A DNA stretch of 23,373 nucleotides from a virus, in IMG/VR virus record IMGVR_UViG_3300017746_000168, positions 1-23,373 of that record, one strand, 5' to 3'. The notes beneath the pieces were generated by a model, which saw only the letters and a list, made by a program, of their open reading frames with translations, had not been told where the DNA came from and did no database searches. Shown in pieces: positions 6,579 through 13,497 of this stretch (the stretch's first letter is position 1; every line of letters starts with the position of its first letter). A program made the translations under genes and the position numbers.

Positions 6579-8152
6579 TGTGGCATACCTTGTTGCTGTT
6601 GTTGCATAACTTGTTGCAACTGCTCTAAGTTACCCTTGACCTGTGCTTGATCAGCTAACAAGTCCTCTTGAACACCAAATTTGCTTGCTAAGTATTTTAT
6701 AACCATTTCTTGATTATACAACAATGGAGTTATCTCAGGACCAAATGTCTGTGCAACAGTCTGTTGAAACCTTACAAAGTCTGAGACATCTTGTTGGTCT
6801 TGCGCTCTGAGCAATGGTGAAACTGGTACAATCCGCAGTTCTTTTCCATCAACCTTTGGGATGTCCAGTAATCCCTGCTTTGTGTAGATTGCGATAATTC
6901 GTTCAACCAGAGGCTGTAGAAATTCTTTTTGCATACGACCTGCAACAGCACCCATGTCCCTCGCAACATCCGCAAGCCTTTCAGATACTTCTGTAGCCGA
7001 TAAAGGTGTTCTTGCATTTGGTCTGGTATCAAGCTCATCAATGAACAAAGCCTTTCTAACATTTCTACGCATGTCATCTAAGACAAGTTGTGCAACATCA
7101 AATCTACCAGCACTCTGCAATGAGTCAATACTACTTCCGGGGCTTCTTGGAATAAAAGTTCCCGGCTGTATTGTTATGTTATCTGGGTTAAATACACCAT
7201 CGTCATCATAAACAAATGAACCAGCAATAGCCATTTCAGCATTTTCAAGGATAAGCTGTACTGTAAGGTTAAGAGTCTTAATCGCTGGCATTGCTTGAAG
7301 AACAGGACCTCTTCCCCACACTTCAAATCCAGACTTTGACCAACGTGTAGTAATCCAAGGATTGTCACCGCGACCCTTTAGTGTCTTTTTAATAAGAATC
7401 TGCTTGTCTGTTTCCGAAACAAGATAGTATGTGTACTCATCCTTAAACCTATCTTTTTCATCATACATTGTAGCTTCAATGATCTTAGTTTTTCTATGTG
7501 GGTCTTTTCTCTGAACCTGAGACATCTTATCGCTAAACTTAGCGTCAGGATATCTATGCTTAATTTCAGTCAGTTCTGTTTCATTGTTCCATCTAAACCA
7601 CGAATTAATTCCGTCCATATGCCCCGGAAGTAACGCTACATTAGTTGGTGGCACTGACGTAAAATGTAGATCGCCAACAAAACGACCTTCCTCAACTAGC
7701 ATGTTAAGAGTACCCATACCCAAGTCTTGCAGGCCTTCATGAAGTTCAGAATTAAAATTAGAGTTACGAAGACCCTCATGTAACATGTCTGTTATGCGAT
7801 CAAGCTCTTCTTGTAAGGACTTTGTAATTTCTGCCTTTGGAAACTCTGTTCCGGGCATAAGCTTAAAAGCTCTACCATTTGGAGGAAAGAAACCTAACTG
7901 TAATCTAGAAGCAAACTTAGGAAGACCTGTTACAGCAGTCTCATCATATATGTTTTCAGTACGTCTTGCGGCAGAGCTTTCTTGAAAAAAGCTTTCACGG
8001 TGAGGAATAACGTAATCGTAAACCTCTTCCCATATGTCAGTCCAAGAATGCCAACGACCTTTAGCCTTCTTGTACTTACGCATAATGTTTTCATATTCTT
8101 GCTTATCACCACCAGCAGATGGTGCTTCTGGATTTCCATCACTCGTTCGCAT
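6575..8152 (-). CDS. Portal / head-tail connector protein (T7-type)
   Basis: The product has 525 residues, in the size range of the T7 gp8 family (about 510-550). The N-terminal part shows the family pattern: W..IWEEVYDYVIPHRESFF at residues 36-56, then IYDETAVTGLPKFASRLQLGFFPPNGRAFKLMPG, then LHEGLRNSNFNSELHEGLQDLGMGTLNMLVEEG. The C-terminal half includes RTPLSATEVSERLADVARDMGAVAGRMQKEFLQPLVERI, typical of the long portal helix, and ends in a glutamine-rich tail. The dodecameric ring is the DNA channel, the docking site of the terminase, and the tail attachment point. It overlaps the upstream gene by 14 bases and the downstream gene by four. Confidence 0.92.
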   Translation of the reverse strand: MRTSDGNPEAPSAGGDKQEYENIMRKYKKAKGRWHSWTDIWEEVYDYVIPHRESFFQESSAARRTENIYDETAVTGLPKFASRLQLGFFPPNGRAFKLMPGTEFPKAEITKSLQEELDRITDMLHEGLRNSNFNSELHEGLQDLGMGTLNMLVEEGRFVGDLHFTSVPPTNVALLPGHMDGINSWFRWNNETELTEIKHRYPDAKFSDKMSQVQRKDPHRKTKIIEATMYDEKDRFKDEYTYYLVSETDKQILIKKTLKGRGDNPWITTRWSKSGFEVWGRGPVLQAMPAIKTLNLTVQLILENAEMAIAGSFVYDDDGVFNPDNITIQPGTFIPRSPGSSIDSLQSAGRFDVAQLVLDDMRRNVRKALFIDELDTRPNARTPLSATEVSERLADVARDMGAVAGRMQKEFLQPLVERIIAIYTKQGLLDIPKVDGKELRIVPVSPLLRAQDQQDVSDFVRFQQTVAQTFGPEITPLLYNQEMVIKYLASKFGVQEDLLADQAQVKGNLEQLQQVMQQQQQGMPQ

Positions 8153-8393
8153 TGAATGTCCCCATCTTTTTGGTTTTTGCTAAACTGGGAGGAAGAACAA
8201 ATCCTGTGTATCCCTCTAGCTCTTCTGATTGTAAGGATTTACCACCAAGTAAATTAGCTCTACGCATTCTATCTAGTTCTTCAATGCGCCTTTTTTCAGC
8301 CGCTTGTTCAGCGGCAACCTTTTCCTTTTCAGCCTTTTTTGCGGCTTCCAACTCAGGATCAGCTTTTGGCTTACTGCCACCAAACATACCCAT
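8139..8393 (-). CDS. Small Ala/Glu/Lys-rich helical protein
   Basis: The start was placed at the ATG at 8393 because AAGGAG lies seven bases upstream; an upstream ATG at 8417 lies inside the previous gene and lacks such a site. The product has 84 residues and begins MGMFGGSKPKADPELEAAKK. A charged helix at residues 12-50 (KAEKEKVAAEQAAEKRRIEELD) looks like a coiled coil, and a conserved-looking C-terminal patch includes LLGGKSLQSEELEGYTGFVLP. Similar short proteins precede the portal gene in marine podoviruses; their role is unknown. The 3' end overlaps the portal start by 14 bases. Confidence 0.72.
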   Translation of the reverse strand: MGMFGGSKPKADPELEAAKKAEKEKVAAEQAAEKRRIEELDRMRRANLLGGKSLQSEELEGYTGFVLPPSLAKTKKMGTFNANE

Positions 8394-8394
8394 T

Positions 8395-8799
8395 TCAAGT
8401 CTCCTTCTCAGTCTCAAACATGCGCTTTCCTCCCAATTTTATCAATTCACAATAAAGTTGATAAGGGGTTAAAATCCAAAACTTCTTTATTCCTATTATG
8501 TGTTTAATAAAACTGGTGCAATAGTTTAATCTAGGTAGCTGTATAATATCATTCTTGCACTGTATTTCAACACATGCCGTACTACTCATCATTTTTAAAA
8601 AGAGTTTGTCAGATTCCTCACCCATAAGTAAGTCTATGTGCAGTCTTTCACTAGAAAAATCTACTACTAACCATGATTTTAGCTCCGGAATAAACTTTGT
8701 GGCAAAAACATGTCCATAATCCTGCCTAAAAAGAGTAAAAAGTCGCCATAATCCAATGTTATCTGACTTCTGAAAGCAAATTACCCAGTGATCTACCAC
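8395..8799 (-). CDS. Hypothetical 134-residue protein between terminase and portal
   Basis: The product begins MVDHWVICFQKSDNIGLWRLFTLF and continues with YGHVFATKFIPELKSWLVVDFSSERLHIDLL. The pattern of aromatic, beta-like strands with a His in GHVFA and a Trp in SWLVVD recalls a small alpha/beta domain that recurs between the large terminase and portal in marine phages, but I know of no function. The start overlaps the large terminase stop by seven bases, and the stop lies one base before the next start. The C-terminal third is hydrophobic but does not form a clear membrane helix. It is left as unknown. Confidence 0.68.
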   Translation of the reverse strand: MVDHWVICFQKSDNIGLWRLFTLFRQDYGHVFATKFIPELKSWLVVDFSSERLHIDLLMGEESDKLFLKMMSSTACVEIQCKNDIIQLPRLNYCTSFIKHIIGIKKFWILTPYQLYCELIKLGGKRMFETEKET

Positions 8800-10331
8800 T
8801 TAGAACCTCTAGCCAAACGATTGCTCCGTTTCATACGCCCAAATGGACTCCCAACTCTTTCTACGGTTGTGGGGGTAGGACGACCTCCTGTGCCTACAAT
8901 CACTCTACGACCTTCACCGCCCCCTAACATTGCATACTGAAGAGCATCATGTATGTGACTAAACCTATTCTTAGAAGCCTTCTCTTCAAATCTCTCGTTA
9001 CCCATATGATAAACGCGCTTATACTGATATCCACCCTCAAATCCTGCAAGTAAAACTGTACATGTAGGGCTTATAAGCAAACTAGGATATCCATCGGATA
9101 GTCTGTTAACAACAGATTCAACTGCTTCTATTCTTAGACTGGCATCATTAGATGGTGCTGGCCTAGCATCAATTCCATTTGCTCTCATAATCATAAATGG
9201 AGTTTGCTCACTGGTTTGTGCCATCTGATTACCAGCCGGATCACCTATGAATTTAAAGCTGTGCTTATCCCATCCGTTTCTAGCAATGTCTCTTTTAAGT
9301 ATTTCTGCGAATCTTCCGGCTCCCATGTCTTGCCCGATAAGCTCATGGAATACTGTCCATCTTCCTGAGTGTATTTGTTGACAAAAGATTGCCGACGGTG
9401 TGCGGCCAAAGTCAATGCCAACGATAACTTCCTTGCCGTCTTGCGGTTCGAGCGGTGACGCTGAAACATGAGTTTCCTTTCTAAATGTCGGATATACAGG
9501 CTTACCATCCATAATAGTCTGGTATTCATTAATAACATAAACCTTAACCCAACTTGGGGCTTTACCCAGAATGATCTTATCATAGTAATCAGACTTTAGA
9601 TTCTTACGATTCTCTGAGTGCATATTAGGCTCGTAACCTATAAACTTTCCACTCTCATCCTTCTTCTCAGTCATCGCTCCAGGCTGTGAGTAGAATGTCC
9701 AATCATCAGGCTTGATCATCAAAAGCTTTTCGTCTTCTGGCATGAACTCAGGAACGGGAACTTCTCCGGCCATGATACCCCACCAGTGTGTTTCATCAGG
9801 AGCGTTAGTGTCCATAATGACACCAGCCCAACTAGCACCACCATCTTTCATACTTGGAAATCTGCCAACACGCATAGTACACGCATCAACAATACTCTTC
9901 GGTATTTCCCTAGCCTCATTAATCCAAACGCCAGTTAACTCAAGAGATAGTAGCTTCTTTATGTCTTCCTGTTTATCAAGAGCAAGAAAGATAACCTCTA
10001 ACTCAACAGCAGTCTTATCAGGCAAAGATATGTTTACATTGTGAGTATAAGGTGGCGACCAGACAAACTTCCCCATTTCATCAGAGAACCAATCACGCCA
10101 TGTCTTAATTGTAGTAGTCTTTAGCTGTGGATTTGTATTTCTGATAACAGCCCATCTTGATCTGCGAACACCTGACTGATTAGGCTCTTGCTTAATCGCC
10201 CTACGCATAATCTCCATGCAACAAGTAACTGACTTGCCGGAACCAACAGGACCTCTTATGCCACGCACAAAAGACTCGTCTTTCATAAATGACTTAGCCA
10301 CCTCTCCCGGAGGCTTGTAGTCTATGTTCAT
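8793..10331 (-). CDS. terL: Terminase large subunit
   Basis: The product has 512 residues and packages DNA into the procapsid through the portal. The N-terminal ATPase has Walker A GPVGSGKS at residues 27-34, with a Walker B-like strand and catalytic glutamate in LTGVWINEARE at about 132-142 (Glu139). The C-terminal RNase H-like nuclease shows the three expected acidic sites: Asp307 in VIVGIDFGRT, Asp364 in KFIGDPAGN, and Asp462 in HIHDALQYAM. All key residues are present and the length is normal. The ATG at 10331 overlaps the stop of the Gly/Ser-rich gene upstream (ATGA). No strong ribosome binding site is visible, so translation is probably coupled. Confidence 0.93.
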   Translation of the reverse strand: MNIDYKPPGEVAKSFMKDESFVRGIRGPVGSGKSVTCCMEIMRRAIKQEPNQSGVRRSRWAVIRNTNPQLKTTTIKTWRDWFSDEMGKFVWSPPYTHNVNISLPDKTAVELEVIFLALDKQEDIKKLLSLELTGVWINEAREIPKSIVDACTMRVGRFPSMKDGGASWAGVIMDTNAPDETHWWGIMAGEVPVPEFMPEDEKLLMIKPDDWTFYSQPGAMTEKKDESGKFIGYEPNMHSENRKNLKSDYYDKIILGKAPSWVKVYVINEYQTIMDGKPVYPTFRKETHVSASPLEPQDGKEVIVGIDFGRTPSAIFCQQIHSGRWTVFHELIGQDMGAGRFAEILKRDIARNGWDKHSFKFIGDPAGNQMAQTSEQTPFMIMRANGIDARPAPSNDASLRIEAVESVVNRLSDGYPSLLISPTCTVLLAGFEGGYQYKRVYHMGNERFEEKASKNRFSHIHDALQYAMLGGGEGRRVIVGTGGRPTPTTVERVGSPFGRMKRSNRLARGSKW

Positions 10332-10978
10332 GCCAATCCAAACAATCGTCTGTCAGTAGATGATCCGCCACTTTGAGCTAGTTTAGCTTTGGCGGCCGCA
10401 CTTAATTGTGTGCTTGGACTTGTAGTGTCAACTGCAACAGGAGCGGCTACTGGCTTAGAAGCACTTCCACCACCACCCATTGAGCTATCCATTTTCTGAC
10501 CAGAAGGACTGTAACCAGTCTTGCCAGTAAATGTCTTGGTTTCCATACCAAACATCTCGCCAACTTTAACGACACCAGCAACGTCACCAACGTAACCCTC
10601 GCCAGAACCCTTCGGTGGCTTAGTTGCGCTAACCTTGCCAATACTTCCAGAAGGACGACTTGCAGTCATTTTGCCAAACCCACTACCAACTGCTAGTCCC
10701 ATTGATGCCTTTTCTGCATCTGACTTCATTCCCGGAGCCTCTGTGTAAGCCTGACCTTGTGCCGCAAAAGATGTTCCCGGAACCGCAACTGCGTAATTCT
10801 TTTTATCGTCTAAATCACTAATTTGCTTATTTAAGTTATACCCACCAGCAACATTAGCCATACTAGGAATCTTACCAATAATGCTGTCCTCAATAGATTT
10901 CTTTCTTGCTTTTAATTGAGTCCTAGCCTTTTCGGAGTTAACTCTCTCAGCTCCGCTAGGTCCACCGCTCTTTCCCAT
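10328..10978 (-). CDS. Gly/Ser/Lys-rich low-complexity protein between the terminase genes
   Basis: The product has 216 residues and begins MGKSGGPSGAERVNSEKARTQ. It is dominated by Gly, Ser, Ala and Lys, with no predicted globular core and no catalytic motif. It ends with SSTDRRLFGLA, a short Arg-rich tail like those at the C-terminus of some small phage virion proteins. The start has AGGAG with suitable spacing. It could be a disordered virion protein or a packaging accessory. An extended -10 candidate lies in the 141-bp gap upstream. I do not recognise the family. Confidence 0.7.
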   Translation of the reverse strand: MGKSGGPSGAERVNSEKARTQLKARKKSIEDSIIGKIPSMANVAGGYNLNKQISDLDDKKNYAVAVPGTSFAAQGQAYTEAPGMKSDAEKASMGLAVGSGFGKMTASRPSGSIGKVSATKPPKGSGEGYVGDVAGVVKVGEMFGMETKTFTGKTGYSPSGQKMDSSMGGGGSASKPVAAPVAVDTTSPSTQLSAAAKAKLAQSGGSSTDRRLFGLA

Positions 10979-11018
10979 AATCGACTCCTATGTAAAAAAA
11001 TATTTTCCGATTAAACTA

Positions 11019-11027
11019 CTTATAACA
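11019..11027 (-). promoter_or_regulatory. Candidate extended -10 promoter element
   Basis: In the 141-bp gap (10979-11119) after the small terminase gene, the minus strand reads TGTTATAAG, an extended -10 (TGn) followed by TATAAG. No good -35 lies 17 bases upstream. A small hairpin (TACCT-cat-AGGTA, 11046-11058) lies upstream of it. This could add transcription of the Gly/Ser-rich and large terminase genes. It is a motif match only. Confidence 0.33.
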
Positions 11028-11119
11028 AATATCGTGAGTGTGATCTACCTCATAGGTAAGACAGCTTCCGTATTTCTAAGCCCCTTCTCTACACACAGTC
11101 TATTTCATCTTGGGACCCC

Positions 11120-11563
11120 CTAGTCCACGTTGAAATTAATCTGTACGTTAGTGCCAGTGCTTCTCGGTGCGTCTACCCTAAACCCAGCCCTATCCATCAA
11201 ATCCTTTGCCGCTTCTAATCTCACATGTTGTGACTTAGCATTCAGCAATTCTCTCATTGTCGCCATCGCTTGTGTGGCGTCCCATCCCAATGTACTCATT
11301 GCTAATCCCTGTCTATATTCGATAACATGTTGTTTATTCAGCGTATTATACACCCATGCCTTGTTTCTACCCAACCTTTGTGCAGCTTCTGTTGGGTTGC
11401 AACCATCATGCAAGATCGTATGAACCAATTCAGCCTGAGCATCAGTTACTTTCTTGTGCTGTAGTCTCAGTGCTGGGGCTTCACGCTCGATATCATCTAT
11501 TGGTACGATCCCTTGTTTGTATCGCTCTTGTTGATCACTGTTAGCTTTAATATTGTTATCCAT
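11120..11563 (-). CDS. terS: Terminase small subunit (DNA-binding)
   Basis: The product has 147 residues. A helix-turn-helix covers about residues 39-75 (VTDAQAELVHTILHDGCNPTEAAQRLGRNKAWVYNTL), where the segment NPTEAAQRLGRNKAWVYNTL has the usual turn. A helical oligomerisation region follows (residues 80-125) and the C-terminus is short and polar. Small terminases bind the packaging site, form rings and regulate the large subunit. It is the first gene of the leftward operon and lies 32 bases from a near-consensus promoter. No strong ribosome binding site precedes the ATG at 11563. A generic DNA-binding regulator is the alternative, but its place next to the large terminase argues against that. 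Confidence 0.78.
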   Translation of the reverse strand: MDNNIKANSDQQERYKQGIVPIDDIEREAPALRLQHKKVTDAQAELVHTILHDGCNPTEAAQRLGRNKAWVYNTLNKQHVIEYRQGLAMSTLGWDATQAMATMRELLNAKSQHVRLEAAKDLMDRAGFRVDAPRSTGTNVQINFNVD

Positions 11564-11593
11564 TTGAACACAATCCAGATTATCTACGGAATG

Positions 11594-11622
11594 ATGTTAA
11601 CTACTCCTGTTTTGGCTGTCAA
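11594..11622 (-). promoter_or_regulatory. Sigma70-type promoter of the late operon
   Basis: On the minus strand the -35 box TTGACA is a perfect match to consensus (plus-strand 11617-11622). A 17-base spacer follows, then TAACAT, which matches four of six -10 positions (plus-strand 11594-11599). A start near base 11587 would give a short leader to the small terminase ATG at 11563. The perfect -35 with ideal spacing directly upstream of the first late gene makes this the best promoter candidate in the window. It implies transcription by host RNA polymerase. Confidence 0.65.
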
Positions 11623-11724
11623 GTCACATACTACAAGCCCTTGTACTCATTGACTTTCTCAGGGAGACAAAACCCCCTTCGGCAGTCAATAGCATGAAAC
11701 AGTCCCCCCGGTCGTCGTCCCTAC

Positions 11725-11758
11725 GCGAAGCTCTCTCTTGGCGAGAGAGGCTATTCGC
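11725..11758. other. Two-part imperfect hairpin
   Basis: An inner perfect stem CTCTCTC/GAGAGAG (11731-11737 and 11743-11749) closes a five-base loop. An outer stem GCGAA/TTCGC (11725-11729 and 11754-11758) extends it across an asymmetric bulge. There is no T run after it, so it is not a typical terminator on either strand. It may be a leader RNA structure or a protein recognition site. Confidence 0.55.
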
Positions 11759-11827
11759 TCCGTGACTAGCCCTAGCCCTTTTGCTTTGTTGCGTTGCAGT
11801 TTCATTGCTCTTCGGCCTTACAGCCGA

Positions 11828-11846
11828 TTGTCTTTTCGAAAGACAA
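11828..11846. other. Perfect 8-bp hairpin with 3-base loop
   Basis: TTGTCTTT and AAAGACAA pair perfectly around TCG. The site lies 69 bases right of the two-part hairpin and 13 bases before a third GC-rich hairpin. Its near-palindromic form could act as DNA (protein site) or RNA (stem-loop). Confidence 0.55.
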
Positions 11847-11859
11847 ACAAAGATAATGG

Positions 11860-11877
11860 CGGCCTATCGGCCGTTTT
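11860..11877 (+). terminator. Terminator-like hairpin CGGCC-tatc-GGCCG followed by TTTT
   Basis: A five-base GC stem (11860-11864 with 11869-11873) closes a four-base loop and is followed by TTTT on the plus strand. No plus-strand gene lies upstream, so if it works it would stop transcripts begun in the control region, as an attenuator. The stem and T run are short, so termination strength is uncertain. Confidence 0.35.
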
Positions 11878-12022
11878 CACACACACACAAGTCCCGTTGT
11901 ATCATGCGTATGATGACCCACAAAATACAACCCCCAGTCAATCCCTCCTGCAACTCGTAGTTCTGATTGTCTTGCTCTTTCCGTCTGTGCTTTCTTTCTC
12001 GGTCAACATGAGTCGTTTCGGA

Positions 12023-12035
12023 CCGCCCTTGGCGG
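12023..12035. other. GC-rich short hairpin
   Basis: CCGCC and GGCGG (12023-12027 and 12031-12035) pair around a three-base loop, framed more distantly by AGTC/GACT (12011-12014 and 12045-12048). It lies just upstream of the possible rightward promoter. Confidence 0.4.
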
Positions 12036-12050
12036 CAAGGGGATGACTGT

Positions 12051-12095
12051 TTGTATTTTGGTTGGTCTTTGTAATTTATACACGATCCTGTGTAT
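12051..12095 (+). promoter_or_regulatory. Possible early promoter with overlapping 18-bp inverted repeat
   Basis: TTGTAT (12051-12056) and TTTATA (12075-12080) form a weak -35/-10 pair with an 18-base spacer. The -10 box overlaps a perfect inverted repeat ATACAC-gatcct-GTGTAT (12078-12095), placed where a repressor would block transcription. The first early gene starts at 12124. The hexamers are degenerate, so the promoter is tentative; the repeat itself is plain. Confidence 0.35.
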
Positions 12096-12123
12096 GTGTG
12101 GATTATATCAAATGGAGGTTTAC

Positions 12124-12300
12124 ATGATCGATCCTAAACTACTTACAGAAATTCAGTTCCCTATTACATTACCAGAAGTTCAAGTTACTGAGCTTGATGA
12201 GATATGGTCACATTGGGAAGTACGACAGGCGTTAGAGTCTGGAGATATTGATCGTGCCGCTGAGCTTGCTGAGATGGCACATACTCAACAATGGAGCTAG
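12124..12300 (+). CDS. Hypothetical 58-residue acidic protein, first early gene
   Basis: The start is the ATG at 12124, with GGAGG seven bases upstream; a longer frame to 12043 is open but has no start signal. The protein begins MIDPKLLTEIQFPITLP, is acidic overall, and ends with a helical repeat-like segment (ALESGDIDRAAELAEMAHTQQWS). No domain is recognised. As the first gene after the control region it may be a host-takeover or regulatory factor, but only position suggests that. A hairpin follows it at 12312-12338. Confidence 0.68.
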   Translation: MIDPKLLTEIQFPITLPEVQVTELDEIWSHWEVRQALESGDIDRAAELAEMAHTQQWS

Positions 12301-12311
12301 TAAGCAAATCA

Positions 12312-12338
12312 GATGGGGGTGTATCAAGCATCCCCATC
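12312..12338 (+). other. Intercistronic hairpin GATGGGG/CCCCATC
   Basis: A perfect seven-base stem (12312-12318 with 12332-12338) closes a 13-base loop between the first two early genes and lies just before the ribosome binding site of the second. No T run follows, so it more likely affects mRNA stability or processing than termination. Confidence 0.5.
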
Positions 12339-12359
12339 ATTATCGTAAGGAGAATCATT

Positions 12360-12959
12360 ATGACTTATACTATGGATGACTTAACACCAGAGATTCTGGA
12401 TCGTATCGCAACCAGCATTCGTAAGGATGCACTACCCAAGCCAGACTACATGGAAGCTTGGACAGAGGAGTTTGCCAAGCGTGTACAGGCACTTATCGAC
12501 ATGTTCGATGAGAGCTATGAGATCGTAACCAAGGCAAAGCTTGCCGACCAGATGACGCAGATGTTTGAGCGTATCGCTACTAATCTCAAGACATCAGGTA
12601 CTCGTAAGCGTTGGGAGCTTCGTGATGCCAAGCGTGGTCATCAGGGTATTGAGATTACGCAACTTGAGATCGACAAGCTAGAGGATCAGCTTGAGTCTAT
12701 GCGTAGTCAGTACTACATGATCATGCACGCCTTTCGCACTATGCGCTACAATGTCAGACCTAAGGTTATCTCGGACTCAGGTCTTAACTGGGGATCGTAT
12801 ACTCCCATTGCCGAGCTACCCAGAGTTCGCCGTCAGCGTTATGCTCGTAACAACCTGACCATTCAGGACTACATGAATGATGACGAACAGTTCTGGCGTA
12901 ACGCTCGTGAAGCTGGACTTGCAGAAGTTCCACAGGAGGATCAAGAGTCCTTCGCTTAA
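12360..12959 (+). CDS. Hypothetical 199-residue helical protein, early region
   Basis: The start is the ATG at 12360, with AAGGAG seven bases upstream; the longer open frame from 12291 lacks a site. The product begins MTYTMDDLTPEILDRIATSIRK and is helical and highly charged. A likely coiled coil lies around residues 85-125 (RHQG-like turn, then QLEIDKLEDQLESMRSQYY). The C-terminal third has basic patches (LPRVRRQRYARNN) and an acidic end. Codons favour C/G endings and CGT for arginine, unlike the AT-ending codons of most early genes, which suggests high expression or different ancestry. A terminator follows directly. No family is recognised; nucleic-acid binding is possible from the basic patches. 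Confidence 0.72.
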   Translation: MTYTMDDLTPEILDRIATSIRKDALPKPDYMEAWTEEFAKRVQALIDMFDESYEIVTKAKLADQMTQMFERIATNLKTSGTRKRWELRDAKRGHQGIEITQLEIDKLEDQLESMRSQYYMIMHAFRTMRYNVRPKVISDSGLNWGSYTPIAELPRVRRQRYARNNLTIQDYMNDDEQFWRNAREAGLAEVPQEDQESFA

Positions 12960-12968
12960 CACTCACTC

Positions 12969-13003
12969 GCTGAGAGGGCTAGTCCCTCTCGGCACTATTT
13001 TTT
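12969..13003 (+). terminator. Rho-independent terminator after the 199-residue gene
   Basis: GAGAGGG (12972-12978) pairs with CCCTCTC (12984-12990) around CTAGT. The stem is extended by a wobble and two further pairs, and TTTTTT follows at 12998-13003. It lies nine bases after the stop codon, so it should end or reduce transcription from the first early genes. Confidence 0.75.
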
Positions 13004-13008
13004 GTGCT

Positions 13009-13028
13009 GGTGAACACCGGGGTTCATC
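13009..13028 (+). other. Hairpin before the 26-residue peptide gene
   Basis: GGTGAAC (13009-13015) pairs with GTTCATC (13022-13028), with one G-U pair, around ACCGGG. It sits directly after the terminator and 20 bases before the next start codon, so it may shield or expose the ribosome binding site (CGGAG). Confidence 0.42.
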
Positions 13029-13047
13029 GCCTCAAACGGAGATTGTT

Positions 13048-13128
13048 ATGTTTAATCTAGTAAAGTTTTTTACTGTATTCACATTAATTACCATTTACAC
13101 ATTCATCTTGTTTGCTTATTATATATAG
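13048..13128 (+). CDS. 26-residue single-pass membrane peptide
   Basis: The ATG at 13048 has CGGAGA upstream with usable spacing; the frame ends at 13126-13128. After MFNLVKF the peptide is almost entirely hydrophobic (FTVFTLITIYTFILFAYYI), enough for one membrane helix. It is followed by a separate ribosome binding site for another membrane protein. The DNA is very AT-rich compared with the flanking genes. Small phage membrane peptides can alter host envelope functions or exclude other phages, but nothing here shows which. The small size keeps confidence moderate. Confidence 0.5.
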   Translation: MFNLVKFFTVFTLITIYTFILFAYYI

Positions 13129-13167
13129 CAACAAGCAAATAATTAATAATTAAATCAGGAGGTTACA

Positions 13168-13497
13168 ATGGCATTTTTTGTTCTAGCTGGTGTTTTTTCA
13201 GCACTAGCCATACTCTTTCTTTTGTTCAAATTAGATATAAAGAAAGTTTTAGCATTTGATTTTTTCGTTGATATTTCATCTTCATTACTGCTTACCGTAC
13301 TTTTCTTCGGTACTTTTGCAGGTATGATGGCGGCTGTCATCGGTGGTGCATTGATATCAATGGTCTTGTATTTCACCAAGCGGATCATTGGTTACAAAAA
13401 GCCAACATTTAAAAAGTACAAGTTTGTGTGGGAGGATGTTCCCCCTCACAGAAAACATACCAGTACCAGACATGTATGGTCGCAATCTGGTAGATGA
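13168..13497 (+). CDS. Small integral membrane protein, unknown function
   Basis: The product has 109 residues, with AGGAGG seven bases before the ATG. One membrane helix covers residues 2-20 (AFFVLAGVFSALAILFLLF). A long hydrophobic stretch at 38-70 (SLLLTVLFFGTFAGMMAAVIGG onward) could form one or two more. The C-terminal tail (71-109) is basic, with His and Trp near the end, and is probably cytoplasmic. It lies between a membrane peptide gene and SSB. No family is recognised. A host-envelope or superinfection-exclusion role is possible but is not shown by sequence. Confidence 0.68.
   Translation: MAFFVLAGVFSALAILFLLFKLDIKKVLAFDFFVDISSSLLLTVLFFGTFAGMMAAVIGGALISMVLYFTKRIIGYKKPTFKKYKFVWEDVPPHRKHTSTRHVWSQSGR

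Larger units (their letters stand above)
11564..12123. other. Divergent intergenic control region (560 bp, no gene)
   Basis: This is the only gap over 300 bases. It separates the leftward late operon from the rightward early genes. It is visibly richer in G+C than the neighbouring genes. It contains a leftward sigma70-like promoter, a cluster of hairpins, a pyrimidine-rich tract at 11941-12000, and a possible rightward promoter with an 18-bp inverted repeat near its right end. The octamer CAGTCAAT occurs twice (11683-11690 and 11935-11942), each after a run of C. The inverted pair ATTGACT/AGTCAAT (11649-11655 and 11684-11690) encloses a short loop region. A frame at 11738-12046 has no start signal and is rejected. 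Possible roles are leader RNA, replication origin or packaging site. Confidence 0.7.

Noticed and set aside
8119-8507. Plus-strand frames opposite the portal and small pre-portal genes
   Set aside because: They are antisense shadows of well-supported minus-strand genes with conserved families, and they lack start signals.
11738-12046. Plus-strand frame of about 102 codons in the control region
   Set aside because: It has no ribosome binding site, begins inside a hairpin, and its composition (many Ser, Pro, Leu, Phe) fits chance translation of a pyrimidine-rich noncoding stretch.
13155-13388. Minus-strand frame opposite the 109-residue membrane protein
   Set aside because: The plus-strand gene has AGGAGG and coherent membrane helices; the reverse frame has neither.
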